From: Phytohabitans maris
GTDB taxonomy: Bacteria; Actinomycetota; Actinomycetes; Mycobacteriales; Micromonosporaceae
Assembly (NCBI RefSeq): GCF_031085175.1
Contig: NZ_JAVHUY010000003.1
Coordinates: 124,001 to 188,000, forward strand
Reading direction: 5' to 3'
Length of the DNA stretch: 64,000 nt
This document shows positions 24,333 through 33,706 of this stretch, piece by piece. Both the position numbers and the translations under genes were made by a program. Below the pieces are notes generated by a model. That model did no database searches. It worked only from the letters and a program-made list of their open reading frames with translations, and was not told the origin of the DNA. How positions within the stretch are numbered: position 1 is the first letter of the stretch; each line of letters starts with the position of its first letter.

Positions 24333-26511
24333 TGTGGTCGGCCCCCGCGACACGCAGGACGTGTACCCGGCCGCGGCCGTTGCCGGCGATCAGCGTGCGC
24401 CCGTCAGGGGTGAGCACGCTCGCGGTCATCGGTGCCTCGTCGGTGAAGGCGGCCAGGCACCGGCGGGCGGGCAGGTCCCAGAGCCGGACCGCGCCGTCCC
24501 CGCAGGCCGACGAGGCCAGGCGGCCGTCCCGGGACGCCGAGATGCCGTGCACCCAGCCGCGATGCCCGGACCAGGTCCCCACGAGCTCGCCGGTGCGCAG
24601 ATCCCAGGTGATCATCGCGGCCTCGGCTACGTCGGACGACGAGATCGCGTACCGGCCGTCGGCGGTGACGATGATCGAGTTGACCCAGTCACCATGGTCG
24701 GCGCGGACCCACCGCTCCCGCCCGCTGTGCAGGTCCCAACAGCGGACTGTGCCGTCCACCGAGGCCGACACGAGCGTGGCACCGTCTGGCGTGATCGCCA
24801 CCCCGCGTACTCCGCTGCCGTGCCCGACCAGCACACGCACCGGTCGCTGGCGTGGTACGTCCCATACCCGCAGGGTGGCGTCCTCGGCGGCGGTGACCGC
24901 GAACCGGCCGTCAGCCGTCAGGGCGATCGCGTTGATCCATCCGTCGTGGGCGCGGAACCCGGCCCGCCACGACGGGTCGGCCAGCCGCCACAGCCGGACC
25001 ATCCCGTCGCTGCCCACCGACGCGGCCAGGTCTCCGCCGCCGTCGACCGCCACCGACGTCGCCTTGCCGTCGTGCTCGCCCACCACCCCGGCGGGCCGGC
25101 CGGTACGCGTGTCCCACCGGCGGATCGTGCCGTCGTGCGCGGCCGACAGCACCTGCGCGCCGTCCGGCAGCGCGACCAGGCCGCCGATCCAGTCGGTGTG
25201 CCCCCGCCCGACCTCGGCGGGCTCAGCGGTGACGTCGCTGACCACGATGCGCCCGTCGTCGGTCCCGGCCAGACAGTCGTCCGCCGCCGTGAGCAGCACC
25301 GCGTTGACCCATGAGCCGCTGGCCCCGAGCAGGCGACTCGACTGCCCCGTGGCCGGGTGCCACAGCATCACCCGGTGGTCGCCGCCGCCGGAGGCGAGCC
25401 GCCGGCCGTCGGGGCTGAACGCGACGCACCCGACCCAGTCCTCGTGGCCGGTCAACACGCTCACCCCGGCGAGCCGGTCGAGGTCCCACAGCCGGACCGT
25501 CCGGTCGTCCGACGCCGTCGCGGCCAGGTCGCCGCGGGGCGCGACGGCCACCGCGTTGACGGTGCTGCGGTGCCCGGCCAGCACGCTGACTGCGGTGGCG
25601 GCACGCAGGTCCCAGACCCGGACGGTGGTGTCCGCGCCGGCCGTGACGGCGCGGTCGCCCTCGGACGTGACGGCCACGTCGTTGACCCAGCCGGCGTGCC
25701 CGGCGAGCGCCGCGGCCGGCCGCAGCGAGGACAGGGACCAGACCTTGACCAGCCCGTCCGAGCCCGCTGACACGCAGATGTCCGCGCCGGAGTGCGCCGC
25801 GACCGCGCGTACCTCCCAGTCGTGGGCGCGCGCGACCCGCCGCAGCTCGCGCCCGGCGGCGATGTCCCAGACGACGAGGCCGCCGTCGCGCAACCCGAGT
25901 ACGCAGCACGAACTGCCGGGCACGGCGGCGACCGCGCAGACCGGGGCGCCCTGCGGGCTGAAGGTGTGGGTGTTCTCGCCGTCGCGCAGGTCCCAGATCC
26001 GCACCACCCCGCTGCCGGAGACCGACACCGCACCGGCGTCGCCATAGGCACACAGCGCGCTGATCGAGGCGTCGTCGGCCGCGAGGGTCCGCACGGTCGA
26101 CACCAGCGACTGGGTGCGTGGGCACAGCCACACCTGACCGTCGGACCACCGCCGGGCCCGCGCCACCAGCCGGGCGACCCGCGGCGAGTCGACCTCGGCC
26201 AGCCGCCCCACCAGCTGCCCGGCCAGCTGCGACCGGTCCCGGGCGACGACCGCCTCGGCCAGCCGCAACGCCCGGCCGATCTGCCGGAGATCGGCCGCAT
26301 CGTCCGGATCGAGGTCCAGCCGGTACGCCGACGGCAGCTCGAGGTCCAGCAGCGCCGCCCAGGGGCCGACCATCGCCACCTTGTCGGCCAGGAAGGCGAA
26401 ATCGGTCAGCACCGACATCAGCCGCTGCGGTTGCGCTGACCGCGCCAACGTCCTGGGCAGGTGCAGCAGCGCGCCCCGGTCGATCTCCGCGGCCGTTTCA
26501 CCGTCGGTCAT
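24322..26511 (-). CDS. WD40-repeat protein with 14 blades
   Basis: A protein of 729 residues from ATG 26511, overlapping the ATPase gene by 4 nt. After an N-terminal helical region of about 130 residues it has 14 WD40 units, each ending in forms such as VRIWDL, VKVWSL, VRLWDL or VRCWDL. That count is enough for two seven-bladed beta-propellers. No P-loop is present in this polypeptide. In many bacteria the same domains are fused behind a STAND NTPase; here they are split into two coupled genes. The propellers probably recognise a ligand or partner and control the ATPase. Confidence 0.9.
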   Translation of the reverse strand: MTDGETAAEIDRGALLHLPRTLARSAQPQRLMSVLTDFAFLADKVAMVGPWAALLDLELPSAYRLDLDPDDAADLRQIGRALRLAEAVVARDRSQLAGQLVGRLAEVDSPRVARLVARARRWSDGQVWLCPRTQSLVSTVRTLAADDASISALCAYGDAGAVSVSGSGVVRIWDLRDGENTHTFSPQGAPVCAVAAVPGSSCCVLGLRDGGLVVWDIAAGRELRRVARAHDWEVRAVAAHSGADICVSAGSDGLVKVWSLSSLRPAAALAGHAGWVNDVAVTSEGDRAVTAGADTTVRVWDLRAATAVSVLAGHRSTVNAVAVAPRGDLAATASDDRTVRLWDLDRLAGVSVLTGHEDWVGCVAFSPDGRRLASGGGDHRVMLWHPATGQSSRLLGASGSWVNAVLLTAADDCLAGTDDGRIVVSDVTAEPAEVGRGHTDWIGGLVALPDGAQVLSAAHDGTIRRWDTRTGRPAGVVGEHDGKATSVAVDGGGDLAASVGSDGMVRLWRLADPSWRAGFRAHDGWINAIALTADGRFAVTAAEDATLRVWDVPRQRPVRVLVGHGSGVRGVAITPDGATLVSASVDGTVRCWDLHSGRERWVRADHGDWVNSIIVTADGRYAISSSDVAEAAMITWDLRTGELVGTWSGHRGWVHGISASRDGRLASSACGDGAVRLWDLPARRCLAAFTDEAPMTASVLTPDGRTLIAGNGRGRVHVLRVAGADHNGR

Positions 26512-28319
26512 CGCTCGGCGTAGCGCTGCTCGTACAGGCAGAGGGCGATCATGCCGTTGATCTCCGCAAGGTCGATCCGGGACGCGCTGACCACATCTGC
26601 CTGCCGGAGAAAGTCCGCGAAGCTCTCGTGATAGATCGCGTACCGGGTGGTGCCGTCGACCACCCCCGCGTGCAGGAACTGCCGCCAGTCGGCCAGCACC
26701 GCCTGCACCGCGACCGCGGGCTCCCGCAGGATCTTCGCGATCAGCGGTACCGAGATCGGCTCGGCGTACTCCAGCAACACGTACAGCACCTTGAGCTGGA
26801 GATCCACACCGGCTGCCCGCGCCATCCCCATCAGGTGCCAATGGGTGAGGTAGTAGCCCTGCAGCGTCTCCGGAATGGCATCGAGATCCTGCCCGGCGTA
26901 GCGGCCGTCCGCGATGTCCCGCGTGACGTGCCGCAGGTACATGAAGTTGCCGCCGCTGTTGTGCACCAGCCGCTCGACGTACCCGTCGACCGTCAGCCGA
27001 CGCTGCTCGATCCACTGCCGTACCCCAGGGTTCCCCGCGGTACGGCGGACGTAGGCGGCGACGTCGTGGCGCACGTCGTCGGCGAACCGCGGGTCACCCA
27101 GGCTGAGCGTGTGCAGCGGGGAGTCCGTCCGCAGCGGCACCGTCGCCTCGCGCCGGGAGACCAGCAGGTGAACGCCGGCCGGCAGCTGCGCCGGCAGGTA
27201 GAGCACGTTCGAGGCCGCGCCCTGCGCACTCAGGTCGACCTCGTCCAGCGCGTCGACGACGATCGTCATCGGCAGCAGGGCATCGTGCTCGGCCAGCTCG
27301 TCGAGCAGCTCCGCGAGGACCTCGCCGCTGGACAGCGCCTGCTCTTCGAACGCCCGCGGCGGCGCCCCAAGCCGGTCCCGCAGCTGGACGATCATGCTGC
27401 GCAGAAACTGGTCAGCCCGGTTCGTCGCGTTGGCCCGCTGGTTGAAGTACGCCGGGCAGCCCGTCCGCCGCACGTACTCGGCCAGGATCGCGCTCTTGCC
27501 CGCGCCCGGATCCGCCCGGATCACCGCGTAACCGCTGCGGTGGCTCGACATCCACTCGTCGATCTCCCGGAAGACGTACTCGCGACCGACGAAGCCCTCG
27601 GTCTTGTCCGCGATCAGCGACCGGAACCGGGCCGGCACGGGCAACTCGCCGATCTGCTCGACCCGCCAACGCCCGATCAGCTCGTCGGTCATCGCCCGCA
27701 CCTGCGCGACCTCCTCGGCCAGGCGCGCGACGTCTTCGTGTACCTCCAGCGCGGCCGCGTCGACCCGCGCGAGCAGCGCCGACAGTTGCGACTGGACCCC
27801 CACCGACCCGGCCGCCACGCGCTGGACGTCCCGGCCGGTCGCGACCGCCAGATCCACCATCAGCTGGCGGAACAGCCCATCGTCGTCGCTGACCTTCCGG
27901 GCGAAATGCGCCACCAGCGACGGCAGCAGCAGCTCGCGGGCGTGTGCCACCAGGTAGTCCGGAGCACCCCCCAACCACTCCTCCCGGCCAAGAAGCCGGT
28001 CGATCAGCAGGTCGCCAACCTCGCGTTCGGAGAACGTGCGCAGCACGCCCGGGTAGCCGCCGGCGAGCCCGAGCACCACCGGCGCGTCCGAGCCCGCCCG
28101 GTCGACACGCGCCTTGACCTGGTTCGCGTCGCGCTTCCAGGACTCTTCGGACCGGCACCTGCGCAGCACCGCCCGCAGCGCGTACAAATAGGACTCCACG
28201 AGCGCCCGCTCGACATCGGGCGCGCAGCGACGCGATCGTTTCCTGGCTTGCGAGAACGCGGCCTGCGCCGGCGGTCCCAGGAGGGCACCGCCCAACATGG
28301 TCAGAAGCTCAACTACCAT
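26508..28319 (-). CDS. STAND-type P-loop NTPase (NACHT/AAA-like)
   Basis: A protein of 603 residues from ATG 28319 (GGGAGCGGGGC upstream). The first 220 residues are helical, with a possible coiled coil at about 180-215 (SALLARVDAAALEVHEDVAR). This leads to a FVGRE motif at 243-247, Walker A DPGAGKS at 270-276 and Walker B IVVDALDE at 353-360. These are followed by winged-helix-like sequence ending in RYAIYHESFADFLRQ. This layout is that of signal-transducing ATPases with numerous domains, used in bacterial signalling and antiphage defence. No known effector domain (nuclease, protease, TIR) is recognisable in the N-terminal part. It leads a leftward operon. Confidence 0.87.
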   Translation of the reverse strand: MVVELLTMLGGALLGPPAQAAFSQARKRSRRCAPDVERALVESYLYALRAVLRRCRSEESWKRDANQVKARVDRAGSDAPVVLGLAGGYPGVLRTFSEREVGDLLIDRLLGREEWLGGAPDYLVAHARELLLPSLVAHFARKVSDDDGLFRQLMVDLAVATGRDVQRVAAGSVGVQSQLSALLARVDAAALEVHEDVARLAEEVAQVRAMTDELIGRWRVEQIGELPVPARFRSLIADKTEGFVGREYVFREIDEWMSSHRSGYAVIRADPGAGKSAILAEYVRRTGCPAYFNQRANATNRADQFLRSMIVQLRDRLGAPPRAFEEQALSSGEVLAELLDELAEHDALLPMTIVVDALDEVDLSAQGAASNVLYLPAQLPAGVHLLVSRREATVPLRTDSPLHTLSLGDPRFADDVRHDVAAYVRRTAGNPGVRQWIEQRRLTVDGYVERLVHNSGGNFMYLRHVTRDIADGRYAGQDLDAIPETLQGYYLTHWHLMGMARAAGVDLQLKVLYVLLEYAEPISVPLIAKILREPAVAVQAVLADWRQFLHAGVVDGTTRYAIYHESFADFLRQADVVSASRIDLAEINGMIALCLYEQRYAER

Positions 28320-28654
28320 GCCCCGCTCCCACCCCAAGACGGCGCCGCTCGAACGAGAACGTCAGCATACAGCGAGCCGTTGCACCGTCTGGCAGTCGCG
28401 CACCACGCCCGGTGGTGGACGGCTGAAACAGGGCGGGTCGCAGGCGAAGCGCAACGGAGCGTTCCCTGGAGCTGCTTTCCCCTTGGCCTCACCCTCCGCG
28501 GTTGGCGATCCCGCCCACTCGGCCCGCGCCGCCGGCGCGGTCACCGCACGGCAGCAGCGATGGGCCAACGGGGTCGTCGGGGTCGCTGCCGGTTTGGCTC
28601 GGGTCGGGGTCGCGGTAGTGGCCGGGCGATCGACGTCGTCGGCTGAGCCGGCCG

Positions 28655-28823
28655 CGTACCGGTTCGCAGGCGTCGCCGGCGACCAGGTACCGGCGGTACG
28701 CCCCGCCAGCTCGGCGATCCGCGCGTCGTCCCGTTCCACAATGGTCAGTTCGTAGCCGTTGCCGGTGAGCGCGTCGGCGATCTGGACGCCCAGCCGGCCG
28801 GCGCCGGCGACCAGCGCTCTCAT
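28655..28823 (-). pseudogene. Truncated TrkA-type NAD-binding domain
   Basis: The ATG at 28823 starts MRALVAGAGRLGVQIADAL, the dinucleotide-binding motif of TrkA potassium-uptake regulators. Homology continues to IAELAGR. A shift to another frame then gives YLVAGDACEP, which is the expected next segment, and after that nothing TrkA-like follows. About 150 residues are missing. The ATG overlaps the stop of the trkA fragment upstream, as in intact trkA pairs. It is a relic, or an assembly-damaged copy. From about 28320 to 28655 I see no gene on either strand. Confidence 0.6.
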
Positions 28824-29089
28824 CGCGACCACTCCTTCTCCAGCAGCGCGCGCATCCGGCGCGGTCCGGCCGCCGACACGACGAGGCTGACCCGGTCGCC
28901 GGGCTTCGCCGCCACGGCGGCGGTGGGGATGAACGACCGGCCCTCCCGGGTGACCTCGACGAGGCGGACCTCGGTGTCGACCTCCAGGTCGGTCAGCGGC
29001 CGCCCGGCGAACCAGGCCGGCAGCTCGGAGCGGACCAGCATCGTCTCCCCGTAGCCGAAGGTGAGCTCCGGGCTCAGGTGCCGCCGCAC
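28820..29089 (-). pseudogene. C-terminal remnant of a TrkA protein
   Basis: An 89-residue frame contains a TrkA-C domain (RSELPAWFAGRPLTDLEVD, then REGRSFIPTAAVAAKPGD). The NAD-binding half that should precede it is absent. Upstream of about 29090 the DNA instead encodes the end of a TetR protein, and the two coding sequences overlap by 16 nt. This marks a recombination junction: the trkA 5' end was lost when the tetR segment was joined. TrkA-C-only proteins exist, so residual function is possible but unlikely given that the partner gene is broken as well. Confidence 0.6.
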
Positions 29090-29736
29090 ACCGTCTCGGG
29101 CAGCAGCTCACGACAGACCGCGTCAACGAGCCAGGTCCGGTAGCGTTCCGAGGCCCAACCCCGGTGGCGGCGCAGCAGTTGATGCATGTGCGGCGAGCAC
29201 AAGGCGTACAGGATGTCCGCAGCGGCCATCGGGTCCAAACCCGCCCGCAAGGCGCCGCGCTGGTGCAGCGCCGCCGCGAACGTCCGCATGACCTCATGAT
29301 GGGCCCGCGAACCGGCGTCCGCCGCCACCCGCATGTCCGGATCCGCTCCGGCCGCCTCCACACTCACCATGATCAGATCTCCAGCGCGGTCCAGCAGATC
29401 GACCACGTACCCGACCAGCCGCGTGACCGCCTCACGCGGATCGGCCGCGTGCCGCGCGGCGCCGATCTCGGGCCGGTCGGCGACCCGCACCGGCTGTTCA
29501 TCCCCGACAGTCGCCACCGCGAGCGTGTGACCAAACAGGCCGGCCTTGGTCGGGAAAGCGTCGTATACCGTGCGCTCACCGACCCCCGCGGCAGCCGCGA
29601 CCTGCCGCATCGTCGTAGCCACGAAACCCTGCCGGACGAACAACTCCTGGGCCGCCTCACGGATGCGTGCACGGGTAGCGGCCGCCGCGGCGGCGCGGGC
29701 CGGGGACCGGTACTGCCGCTTGACGGGGTCGGCCAT
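29074..29736 (-). CDS. TetR family transcriptional regulator
   Basis: A protein of 220 residues from ATG 29736; an ATG three codons upstream is also possible. The N-terminal helix-turn-helix reads IREAAQELFVRQGFVATTMR, followed by QVAAAAGVGERTVYDAFPTK, the standard TetR signature. The C-terminal ligand domain is not assignable. It is divergent from a VOC-family gene with 59 nt between starts, and a perfect palindrome in that gap is the likely operator. The 3' end lies on top of a truncated trkA gene. Confidence 0.93.
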   Translation of the reverse strand: MADPVKRQYRSPARAAAAAATRARIREAAQELFVRQGFVATTMRQVAAAAGVGERTVYDAFPTKAGLFGHTLAVATVGDEQPVRVADRPEIGAARHAADPREAVTRLVGYVVDLLDRAGDLIMVSVEAAGADPDMRVAADAGSRAHHEVMRTFAAALHQRGALRAGLDPMAAADILYALCSPHMHQLLRRHRGWASERYRTWLVDAVCRELLPETVCGGT

Positions 29737-29760
29737 GAGGAGCATCCTACAACCATTAAC

Positions 29761-29775
29761 CGCAGTGCTACTGCG
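29761..29775. promoter_or_regulatory. Palindrome between tetR and the VOC gene
   Basis: CGCAGT-GCT-ACTGCG is a perfect inverted repeat with 6-bp arms and a 3-bp centre. It lies midway between two divergent start codons. It is a plausible operator for the TetR protein, allowing repression of both genes. Confidence 0.45.
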
Positions 29776-29795
29776 CCGAATTGTGGGGGGTCACG

Positions 29796-30251
29796 ATGAC
29801 ACATCCGACGCTGGCCGGCATCCACCACATCAAGATCCCGGTCACCGACCTGGCCCGCTCGGTCAAGTGGTACAGCCACGTCCTCGGATTCCAACCCACC
29901 ATCGAATTCCCCGACGCCGACGGCATCGTGCGCGGCATCGCCGGCGCCGCACCCGGCCTCGGCGACACACTCATCGCCTTCCGCGTCAACCCGCAAGCGG
30001 CCAACGGCTGCCGCGGCTTCGACCCGGTCAGCTTCGCCGTCAACGACCAAGCCGACATCCAAGCCTGGGCCACCCACCTGGACACCCTCGGCGTACACCA
30101 CTCCCCGCTGATCGAGGCATCGATCGGCTGGCTACTGATCTTCGACGACCCGGACGGTCTGACCCTGCACCTGTACACCTGGGCCAAACACGGCAACGAC
30201 CACTCCAGCCGCCCCGGCTACGGCCACCCCATCACCGCCACCACCACCTGA
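29796..30251 (+). CDS. VOC-family (glyoxalase/bleomycin-resistance fold) protein
   Basis: A protein of 151 residues from ATG 29796, with a GGGGGG ribosome site. It opens AGIHHIKIPVTDLARSVKWY, followed by a VLGFQPTIEFP strand, the typical first beta-alpha-beta-beta-beta module. A second module ends with DPDGLTLHLYTW, where the last metal ligand Glu of true glyoxalases is replaced. This favours a binding protein or a divergent enzyme. It is probably controlled by the divergent TetR regulator. After it, 30252-30427 holds no gene that I can see. Confidence 0.88.
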   Translation: MTHPTLAGIHHIKIPVTDLARSVKWYSHVLGFQPTIEFPDADGIVRGIAGAAPGLGDTLIAFRVNPQAANGCRGFDPVSFAVNDQADIQAWATHLDTLGVHHSPLIEASIGWLLIFDDPDGLTLHLYTWAKHGNDHSSRPGYGHPITATTT

Positions 30252-30427
30252 CACCCCGAAACGCGACATCACACGCGGTACTGCCGGGCGTGGGCTGGCG
30301 GCTCGCGGCGGGTCATCGAGTGCAGCCCCTCCTGGCCGGCCTGGTCCGCCATGATCTGCCCCGCCTCTTGCGGGTTCTCAGACGGATACCGGCAGCGCAC
30401 TCGAGCAGCAGCGAGGATCTGTGCCCC

Positions 30428-31672
30428 TCAAGCGGTGGTGAGGGCCTGGTACGGGTCGTTGAGCAGGCGGGTCCTGAGCAGGTGGATGCCGCCGTGTAGG
30501 GCGCGGGTGTCGCCGAGCTTGGAGACCAGCAGGGTGGTCTCCGGCCGGGCGGGCCGCAGGGTCTGGGTGGTGAACGCCTTGTAGGCGGCGGGCATGACCC
30601 ATCGGCTCAGGTGGGCAAGGTAGCCGCCGATGATGATGCGGTCGGGGTCGAGCATGTTGGCGATGTTGGCGGCGCCGAGGCCGAGCCAGGTGCCGGCGTG
30701 TTCGAGGGCGGCGAGGGTGGCTTCGTCGCCGGTGTCGGCGGCGGCGGCGAGCGCGCTCTGGCCGGCGGCCTCGTAGCCGCGGATGCGTTCGAGCTCGGCG
30801 GCGGTGCCGGGGAGGGCTTCGCGCAGGACGGTACGCAGGCCGATGAGGGCGGACCAGCAACCCTGGCGGCCGCAGACGCAGGCGGGCCCGTCGGGGTCGA
30901 GGAGCATGTGGCCGAGCTCGGCGGCGTACCCGTGGCTGCCGCGGTAGATCTTGCCGGCAATGACGATGCCGGCGCCGATACCCAGGTCGCTGGAGATGCT
31001 GACGAGGTTTTCGGTGGTGGTGTTGCGCTGGTGGGCGGTCTCGGCGACCGCGGCGAGGTTGGCGTCGTGGTCGACGATGACCGGGATGGCGTCGGGCAGC
31101 TGGCTGGTGACGGCGGCGTGCAGGTCGAGGTTGTCCCAGTCGAGGCGGGGGGCGAACAGGATCCGCCCGGTGTGCGGGTCGACCGCGCCGTGGACGGCCA
31201 GCGCGATGCCGAGCAGCGGCTTGCCGGCCGCGACGGCGTGCTGGTGGGCGGCGTGGGCGTGGGCGATGACGAGGTCGAGCGGGGCCTGGTCGCTGGGGAG
31301 GCGGATCGGGTCCTGCCGGTGGGTGAGCGGGTTGCCGTTGAGGTCGGTGACGATCGACTCGATCGCGGAGCCGCGGATCTCGATGCAGGCGCCGGTGAAG
31401 TGGTGGCCGGCGAACCGCAGGGGTGGGCTGGGGCGCCCGACCCGGCCGGCGATGGCCGCGTCCTCTTCGAGGAGCCCGTACTGGATCAGCTGTGCGGCCA
31501 GGCCGCCGACGGCGGTCTTGGTCAGTCCGGTGGACTCGGCGATCCGCACCCGGGTGGCGGAGCCGGCCGCGTAGACGACCTTGAGGACCTGGGACAGGTT
31601 GTGCCGGCGCAGGTCGGTGTTTCCCACGCCGGTCGGCTGGGTGGCGTGGGAGAGCGGGTCGTGCACCTGCAT
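30428..31672 (-). CDS. ROK family transcriptional regulator
   Basis: A protein of 414 residues. An N-terminal winged helix (TRVRIAESTGLTKTAVGGLA) is joined to a ROK sugar-kinase-like domain with the structural-zinc motif CVCGRQGCW and a phosphate-loop-like DLGIGAGIVIAG segment. Proteins of this type repress sugar-uptake operons and respond to a sugar or sugar phosphate. The ATG follows 3 nt after the stop of the fused ATPase gene. The regulator is thus the last gene of the importer operon and probably governs it. Confidence 0.92.
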   Translation of the reverse strand: MQVHDPLSHATQPTGVGNTDLRRHNLSQVLKVVYAAGSATRVRIAESTGLTKTAVGGLAAQLIQYGLLEEDAAIAGRVGRPSPPLRFAGHHFTGACIEIRGSAIESIVTDLNGNPLTHRQDPIRLPSDQAPLDLVIAHAHAAHQHAVAAGKPLLGIALAVHGAVDPHTGRILFAPRLDWDNLDLHAAVTSQLPDAIPVIVDHDANLAAVAETAHQRNTTTENLVSISSDLGIGAGIVIAGKIYRGSHGYAAELGHMLLDPDGPACVCGRQGCWSALIGLRTVLREALPGTAAELERIRGYEAAGQSALAAAADTGDEATLAALEHAGTWLGLGAANIANMLDPDRIIIGGYLAHLSRWVMPAAYKAFTTQTLRPARPETTLLVSKLGDTRALHGGIHLLRTRLLNDPYQALTTA

Positions 31673-31675
31673 ACT

Positions 31676-33706
31676 CTACCGATCGTCCCGCTCGGCGAAG
31701 TGGCAAGCGGCGTGGTGGCGGGGGCCGACCGCGTCGAGCGCGGGGTCCCGCTCGGCGCAGACGGTCCGTTGCGGGTTGGCGGCGGGGCCGACCGGGCAGC
31801 GGTCGCGGAAGCGGCAGCCGCCGGTGGGTCGGGTGCCGCTGGCCGGCTTGAGCCCGGTGTCCTTGGTGAGGCCGGAGCCGGGCGCGGAGGCGAGCAGGGT
31901 TCGCGTGTAGGGGTGGGACGGGTTGGCGAAGATCGCCGAAGCGGGTCCACTTTCGACGATCCGGCCGGCGTACATGACGAGGATGTCGTCGCACATGTGC
32001 CGGGCCACGGCCAGGTCGTGGGTGATGAAGACGTAGCCGACGCCGGTACGGTCGCGCAGGTCGTCGAAGAGGTTGATGACCTGCGCCTGGACCGAGACGT
32101 CGAGGGCGGAGACGGGCTCGTCCGCGACGATGAGCTTGGGGCTGACCGCGAGGGCGCGGGCGATGCCGACGCGCTGGCGCTGCCCGCCGGAGAGCTGGTA
32201 CGGGTAGGAGTCGGCGTACCGGGCGGGCAGGCCGACCTGGTCCAGCAGTTCCCGTACCGCGCCGGCGAGCTGTGACCGGCCGGCGAGGTGGTAGTTGCGC
32301 AGGGGCTCGGCGATGCTGTCGCCGACCGTCATGCGCGGGTTGAGCGAGGCGTACGGGTCCTGGAAGACCATCTGCACGGTACGGCGCAGCGCGGCGCGCT
32401 GGTGGCTGTCGGCGCCGCTCCACTCCCGTCCGGCGACGGTGAGCCGGCCGCTCGTGACCGGTTGCAGGCCGAGGATGGCCTTGGCGAGCGTGGACTTGCC
32501 GCACCCGGACTCGCCGACCAGGCCGACCGCGGTGCCCTGCCGCGCCTGGAAGGTGACCCCGTCGACGGCGGGTACCACCTCGGTCGACCAGGGCCAGCGG
32601 CGGCTGGTGTACCAGACGCGCACGTCCTCGACGGAGAGGATGACCTCGGTCTCCGGGCGGCCGGTCCGGCGTTCGCCGCCGGCGGGCGCGGCGATCTGGA
32701 CCGGGGTGTCGGGGGCGACCCAGCAGGCGACGCTGTGGCCGGGGTCGGCGTCGACGCGTTCCAGCGGGGGCATTTCGCGGGTGCAGCGGTCCCGCACGTC
32801 GGGGCAGCGGTCGTGGAAGGGGCAGCCGGCCGGCCGGTTCCGCGGGTCGGGTGGCTGGCCGGGGATGGCCGGCAGCCGGTCGAGCAGCGGGGTGTTCAGG
32901 TGTGGTACCGAGCGGAGCAGCTCGCGGGTGTACGGGTGGCGCGGGCTCTTGAGCAGGGTGCCGGTGCCGGCCTGTTCGGCGATGCGCCCGGCGTACATGA
33001 CCAGGACGCGGTCGCAGGTGTCCTCGACGACGCCGATGTCGTGGGTGATGAGCATGACGGCGGTCCCGAGCTCGTCGCGGAGGCGGACCAGGACGCGGAG
33101 GATCTCGGCCTGGATGGTGACGTCGAGGGCGGTGGTGGGCTCGTCGGCGATCAGCAGGGACGGGTTGTGGGCGACGGCCATCGCGATCATGACGCGTTGC
33201 CGCATGCCGCCGGAGAACTGGTGCGGGTAGTCGTCGATCCGCTGTTCGGCGTCGGGGATGCCGACGAGCTTGAGCAGTTCGAGGGCGCGGGTGGCGGCCT
33301 GGGCGCGGGTGGCCGCGTGCACGGTGAGCGACTCGCGTAGCTGCGCGCCGACGCGTTTGAGCGGGTGCAGGTAGGCCAGCGGGTCCTGGAAGACGATGCC
33401 GAGGTGCCGGCCGCGCAGCCGCCGCATGTCCTTTTCGGACTTGGTGAGCAGGTCTTCGCCGTGCAGCAGGATCTGGCCGGCGGTGACCCGGGCGGCGTCC
33501 GGGAGCATCCGCATGACGGCCAGTGAGGTCAGGGACTTGCCGGAGCCGGACTCGCCGACGACGCCGAGGATCTCGCCGGCGCCGATGTCGAAGTCGAGCT
33601 CGTGCAGGGCGGTCGCCGGGCCGGTGGGGAGGTCGAGCACGGCGGTGAGGCCGCGTACCCGCAGCACGGGTTCACCGTCGGGGGTGTTGTGCACGGTGGT
33701 GATCAC
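31676..33706 (-). CDS. Oligopeptide/dipeptide-type ABC transporter ATPase, two fused domains (OppDF)
   Basis: A protein of 676 residues containing two complete nucleotide-binding domains. The first has Walker A GESGSGKS, signature FSGGMRQRV and Walker [13 protein letters not shown]. The second has [17 protein letters not shown] and [12 protein letters not shown]. Each is followed by the Cys-containing oligopeptide-transporter C-terminal motif ([14 protein letters not shown] and [10 protein letters not shown]), which can bind an iron-sulfur cluster in this family. GTG 33706 overlaps the permease stop by 4 nt. It energises the adjacent OppB/OppC-type channel. Confidence 0.95.
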   Translation of the reverse strand: MITTVHNTPDGEPVLRVRGLTAVLDLPTGPATALHELDFDIGAGEILGVVGESGSGKSLTSLAVMRMLPDAARVTAGQILLHGEDLLTKSEKDMRRLRGRHLGIVFQDPLAYLHPLKRVGAQLRESLTVHAATRAQAATRALELLKLVGIPDAEQRIDDYPHQFSGGMRQRVMIAMAVAHNPSLLIADEPTTALDVTIQAEILRVLVRLRDELGTAVMLITHDIGVVEDTCDRVLVMYAGRIAEQAGTGTLLKSPRHPYTRELLRSVPHLNTPLLDRLPAIPGQPPDPRNRPAGCPFHDRCPDVRDRCTREMPPLERVDADPGHSVACWVAPDTPVQIAAPAGGERRTGRPETEVILSVEDVRVWYTSRRWPWSTEVVPAVDGVTFQARQGTAVGLVGESGCGKSTLAKAILGLQPVTSGRLTVAGREWSGADSHQRAALRRTVQMVFQDPYASLNPRMTVGDSIAEPLRNYHLAGRSQLAGAVRELLDQVGLPARYADSYPYQLSGGQRQRVGIARALAVSPKLIVADEPVSALDVSVQAQVINLFDDLRDRTGVGYVFITHDLAVARHMCDDILVMYAGRIVESGPASAIFANPSHPYTRTLLASAPGSGLTKDTGLKPASGTRPTGGCRFRDRCPVGPAANPQRTVCAERDPALDAVGPRHHAACHFAERDDR

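Noticed and set aside
28297-28755. A 152-codon forward frame upstream of the STAND gene
   Set aside because: No homology or convincing start; Ala/Arg/Ser-rich composition, and it runs over the trkA relic on the other strand.
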